DNA from: Acidobacteriota bacterium
GTDB lineage: Bacteria > Acidobacteriota > Terriglobia > Bryobacterales > Bryobacteraceae
Assembly: GCA_947505565.1 (NCBI GenBank)
Contig: CANNLB010000066.1
Span: 1 to 8,466, forward strand
Length of the DNA stretch: 8,466 nt
Reading direction: 5' to 3'
Each line of letters opens with the position of its first letter. Within the stretch, counting starts at the first letter, position 1. The position numbers were made by a program, and so were the translations under genes. This document shows positions 6,360-8,466 of the stretch, piece after piece. Below the pieces are notes generated by a model, which worked only from the letters and a program-made list of their open reading frames with translations, was not told the origin of the DNA and searched no databases.

Positions 6360-6954
6360 GCCTGTGGTTGAAATTGTTCCCGTATCGCAGCAGGTCGACA
6401 TTGCCTCGCATGTGAAGGACATCCTGTCAGGTTTGGGGGAAGACCCGAGCCGTGACGGGCTCTTGAAGACGCCCGAGCGCTATGAGAAGGCAATGCGGTT
6501 TCTCACGTCCGGCTACCAAGCCGACGTCGATAAACTAATCAACGGCGCGTTGTTCGACGTCGACTACGACGAGATGGTCGTCGTGAAGGACATCGAGTTC
6601 TTTTCGATGTGCGAACACCATATGCTGCCGTTTTACGGCAAAGCGCACGTCGCCTACGTCCCGAACGGCAAGGTAGTGGGCTTGAGCAAAATCCCACGCA
6701 TTATCGACGTCTTTGCTCGACGCTTGCAGGTGCAGGAGCGCATGACGCAGGAGATCGCCCATACCTTGATGGACGTGTTGCAGCCTCGCGGGGTTGGCGT
6801 TATTGTCGAGGCCCGGCACTTTTGCATGATGATGCGGGGCGTCGAAAAGCAGCATTCGTCAACTGCGACCAGTTCCATGCTCGGCGATTTCCGCAACAAA
6901 GAGACACGGCACGAATTTTTATCGCTAGTCCGCCATTCTAGCCTGCGCGATTAG
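6346..6954 (+). CDS. folE: GTP cyclohydrolase I
   Basis: A 202-residue type IA GTP cyclohydrolase I, the enzyme that opens the GTP purine ring to make 7,8-dihydroneopterin triphosphate, first step of folate and tetrahydropterin synthesis. Zinc ligands are C89 and H92 in [10 protein letters not shown] and C160 in [10 protein letters not shown]; their 71-residue spacing equals that in the E. coli enzyme. Other family marks are [13 protein letters not shown] (33-45), [20 protein letters not shown] (111-130), [11 protein letters not shown] and the C-terminal TRHEFLSL. The frame is open further upstream to 6214, but that stretch lies inside the PTPS gene; homologous length supports ATG 6346, with GTG 6340 as an alternative. 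The 14-base overlap with the preceding gene points to translational coupling. Confidence 0.95.
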   Translation: MKQRKPVVEIVPVSQQVDIASHVKDILSGLGEDPSRDGLLKTPERYEKAMRFLTSGYQADVDKLINGALFDVDYDEMVVVKDIEFFSMCEHHMLPFYGKAHVAYVPNGKVVGLSKIPRIIDVFARRLQVQERMTQEIAHTLMDVLQPRGVGVIVEARHFCMMMRGVEKQHSSTATSSMLGDFRNKETRHEFLSLVRHSSLRD

Positions 6955-6969
6955 TAAACTAGAGGGAGC

Positions 6970-7338
6970 ATGTCTGTTCCTTTTCGCCACTTCACCGCGC
7001 CGGATCTGTTCGGTTCCCCGATTGAGGTAGAATTTCGGTGGCTCCAAAACGGGATTTCTATCCGTCACGCCGATACCGTGGATGTGAAGTTTGAGATTGT
7101 CATGGAGGGGCGGCGCGAGGAGAGAGTCCTGGCCCTGCCCCATCCGCACTTGTTGCGGGTGTCCGCGGAGTCGGGTCATCCGATCACCGATCCGTGGTGC
7201 AGTCGGATGGCGGCGCTGCATCTCAAGCACATGATTGAGTCGGGCGATGATTTTGAAAAAACGCTGGTGACCTTGACCGGGGACCAGATGAATGAGTACG
7301 CTAAACAACTCAAACCGGAGCTTGCAGAGGCTTACTAA
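6970..7338 (+). CDS. Hypothetical 122-residue protein at the end of the pterin operon
   Basis: The ATG at 6970 lies 15 bases after the folE stop and is preceded by AGAGGGAG (6961-6968), a strong but close binding site, so it is probably co-transcribed. The product is soluble, without signal peptide or membrane segment. It starts MSVPFRHFTAPDLFG, has beta-rich stretches (IEVEFRWLQNGISIRHADTV, VKFEIVMEGRREERVLALPH), then a helical C-terminal half with DPWCSRMAALHLKHMIESG. I do not recognise a family. Possible relevant side chains are the single Cys in DPWCSRM and several His. A pterin-related job is only an inference from position. Confidence 0.75.
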   Translation: MSVPFRHFTAPDLFGSPIEVEFRWLQNGISIRHADTVDVKFEIVMEGRREERVLALPHPHLLRVSAESGHPITDPWCSRMAALHLKHMIESGDDFEKTLVTLTGDQMNEYAKQLKPELAEAY

Positions 7339-7419
7339 GGTTCGCTATTTTGGGGATTGGGTTCGGTCGATAGTTTCGTATAGATCTGTAGCAATGGCCC
7401 AGCAGAGGGCGGCCAGTCT

Positions 7420-7425
7420 GGAGAG
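7420..7425 (+). promoter_or_regulatory. Ribosome binding site of the LysW-like gene
   Basis: GGAGAG sits nine bases before the ATG at 7435, the best-spaced Shine-Dalgarno sequence in the window. It supports this start for the small zinc-ribbon protein. Confidence 0.6.
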
Positions 7426-7434
7426 TGATTTTCT

Positions 7435-7710
7435 ATGGTGAATTGTCCAAAGTGTGATGCCGTGATCGAAGTTGATGAGGATGATCTCGACGCCGGTGAC
7501 GTTGTTGAATGCGAGGAGTGCGGAGCGGCTTTGCGCGTGCTGAGCACCGATCCTCTCGAGTTGGAGTCCGATAAGGACGACGACGATGAGGATGAAGACG
7601 ACGTCGATGATGACGACGAAGAGGACGAAGAGGACGAGGACGAAGACGACGAGTTCGACGATGAAGACGATCTCGAAAACGACGATGACGAAGACGAGAA
7701 AGACTGGTAG
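7435..7710 (+). CDS. LysW-like zinc ribbon with long acidic tail
   Basis: Residues 1-45 resemble LysW/ArgW amino-group carrier proteins: C4PKC7 and C26EEC29 form the zinc ribbon, with VIEVDEDDLDAGDVVEC between them, and ALRVLSTDPLELE follows as in LysW. LysW proteins are about 55 residues and end in EDWGE, where the terminal Glu is joined to the substrate by a LysX-type ligase. Here residues 46-91 are an acidic tail (39 of 46 are Asp or Glu) ending EKDW, with no final Gly-Glu. The stop TAG follows the Trp codon directly. No lysX, lysZ, lysY or lysJ is in the window. It may be a carrier that lost its attachment residue, or a zinc-ribbon acidic protein with another role such as binding basic proteins. 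The tail's last 26 bases overlap the next gene. Confidence 0.75.
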   Translation: MVNCPKCDAVIEVDEDDLDAGDVVECEECGAALRVLSTDPLELESDKDDDDEDEDDVDDDDEEDEEDEDEDDEFDDEDDLENDDDEDEKDW

Positions 7711-8071
7711 CCTGTTCCTCGTGCTGCTGGCCATCGCGGCAGGTTTCGGTCTTCCCGCGAACGCCCGTGGCCAAGAGAAAAAACCTGCTTCGGTGATCGC
7801 CGGGACCGTCTTCCGCGAGCCCGGCTTCGCCTTGCCCGGGGCGGTCGTGACCCTCGAACAGGTCGAGCTAGCCGCCAAAGGCAAGCGCAACAAACCGCAA
7901 AAGGTTGCGTGCGACGCCCATGGGGAGTTCGCCTTTCGTTTGCCACCGTCCGAAACCAAGTTCAAGCTAACCGCGGTGGCGAAAGGGTTTGCCTCCCAAA
8001 CCAAGGAAACGGCCGCCGTGCCCGGGGTTCGAGTCGATACCTTCTTCGAACTGAAACCCGAATCCAGGTAG
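7685..8071 (+). CDS. Small secreted carboxypeptidase-regulatory-like protein
   Basis: The 128-residue product starts with a clear Sec signal (MTKTRKTGSLFLVLLAIAAG, cleavage probably near the ANARGQ site, about 25-30). The rest is one carboxypeptidase-regulatory-like beta-sandwich: SVIAGTVFREPGFALPGAVV at its start, CDAHGEFAFRLPPSETKFKL in the middle and AVAKGFASQTKET, ending in FFELKP. Such domains alone are thought to be structural or binding modules. The open frame reaches back to 7586, but this upstream part only mirrors the acidic repeat of the preceding gene in another frame and gives a Lys/Thr-rich sequence. I chose ATG 7685 because it gives a normal signal peptide; 7664 is possible. 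Overlap with the LysW-like gene suggests coupling. Confidence 0.75.
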   Translation: MTKTRKTGSLFLVLLAIAAGFGLPANARGQEKKPASVIAGTVFREPGFALPGAVVTLEQVELAAKGKRNKPQKVACDAHGEFAFRLPPSETKFKLTAVAKGFASQTKETAAVPGVRVDTFFELKPESR

Positions 8072-8098
8072 AATCATCTGTAGGTGTATAGAACTTTT

Positions 8099-8466
8099 AT
8101 GTCCCGTCCCATCTCCACGGTCGTTTTTCTGGTCGCATCTCTGGCGGTCGCGATGGCGCAGCAGAGCACTCCATCGCCAGGAGGAACCTACGGCAACTGG
8201 CTGCCGGGTACCGGCGGGAAGGGGCAGCCCAAAGAGGATGCCAACACGCGGGCGGTACAGGGCGCGGTGAAGTCGTCGGATAACCAAGTCGTCGACGGCG
8301 CCGTCGTCCAGATTAAGAACACGAAGTCGATGCAGGTGCGCAGCTTCATTACCAAGGCGGACGGCATCTTTACCTTCGCAGGCCTGAGCACGGCGGTCGA
8401 TTACGAAATCCGCGCGTCGGCCAAAGGGTACGAGAGCCCCGTGCGAACGGTGAGTACGTTCGATGA
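8099..8466 (+). CDS. Secreted carboxypeptidase-regulatory-like protein (cut by window end)
   Basis: An ATG at 8099 opens a frame that runs off the window after 122 codons. MSRPISTVVFLVASLAVAMA is a Sec signal peptide with likely cleavage before QQSTPSP. A Gly/Pro-rich linker (GGTYGNWLPGTGGKGQPKED) follows, then a carboxypeptidase-regulatory-like domain: AVQGAVKSSDNQVVDGAVV, FITKADGIFTFAGLSTAVDY and IRASAKGYESPVRTV. It lies 27 bases after the preceding gene, whose product has the same architecture, so the two may be diverged tandem paralogues. No clear ribosome binding site is visible before the ATG. The C-terminus and any further domain are outside the window. Confidence 0.8.
   Translation, partial: MSRPISTVVFLVASLAVAMAQQSTPSPGGTYGNWLPGTGGKGQPKEDANTRAVQGAVKSSDNQVVDGAVVQIKNTKSMQVRSFITKADGIFTFAGLSTAVDYEIRASAKGYESPVRTVSTFD

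Noticed and set aside
7586..7684. Lys/Thr-rich N-terminal extension of the secreted protein
   Set aside because: It is the acidic repeat read in another frame and would place a long basic tail before the signal peptide.
7335..8004. Long - strand frames with poly-Ser or Val/Ile-rich stretches
   Set aside because: They are the complement of the GAC/GAT/GAG repeat encoding the acidic tail of the LysW-like protein; no start signal or domain supports them.

Overview
The window looks like chromosomal DNA from an Acidobacteriota bacterium, probably a Bryobacter/Solibacter-like lineage. The reasons are the high GC content, an Oar-like carboxypeptidase-regulatory/TonB-plug protein at the left edge, a secreted-protein domain (DPNG...LIN...ACYL...LYL..D.G) that I recall from that group, and two more small secreted carboxypeptidase-regulatory-like proteins at the right edge. 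This assignment is an inference from protein style. There is no rRNA or other marker gene here.

Layout. Positions 1-527 (-) hold the N-terminus of a large outer-membrane receptor-like protein. Positions 548-1332 (-) hold a broken gene for a secreted repeat-domain protein, with at least two, probably three, frame breaks, one of them at a run of eight C. Positions 1364-2209 (+) encode an exported DsbA-like thioredoxin with an extra cysteine-rich N-terminal segment, followed by a hairpin. Positions 2283-3506 are a gene graveyard: an HNH endonuclease pseudogene on + (one nonsense codon, one single-base frameshift, one lost metal-site cysteine), then three consecutive open stretches on - that share one frame and are separated by single stop codons. 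Positions 3494-5439 (-) are a coupled pair, a TlpA/ResA-like membrane-anchored thioredoxin followed by a GlcD-type FAD-linked oxidase with an ATGA overlap. Positions 5497-7338 (+) are a tight pterin operon: two tandem PTPS/QueD-family enzymes, GTP cyclohydrolase I and a 122-residue unknown protein. Positions 7435-8466 (+) encode a LysW-like zinc ribbon with a very long acidic tail, overlapping a small secreted regulatory-domain protein, then a second such protein cut by the window end.

How the genes work together. FolE makes 7,8-dihydroneopterin triphosphate from GTP, and the PTPS-family proteins would use it for a 6-substituted tetrahydropterin. The first PTPS copy has Ala where the second has the catalytic Cys, so the pair may be a catalytic plus non-canonical set. 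No queC, queE or sepiapterin reductase is visible, so the end product is open. The two thioredoxin-fold proteins suggest envelope thiol chemistry, but they lie in separate transcription units.

The best leads are the Cys-less PTPS paralogue coupled to a canonical one and folE, and the LysW-like protein with a 46-residue acidic tail (39 Asp/Glu) that ends in DW and lacks the terminal Glu of LysW carrier proteins. I saw no CRISPR array, tRNA, rRNA or intact insertion sequence.
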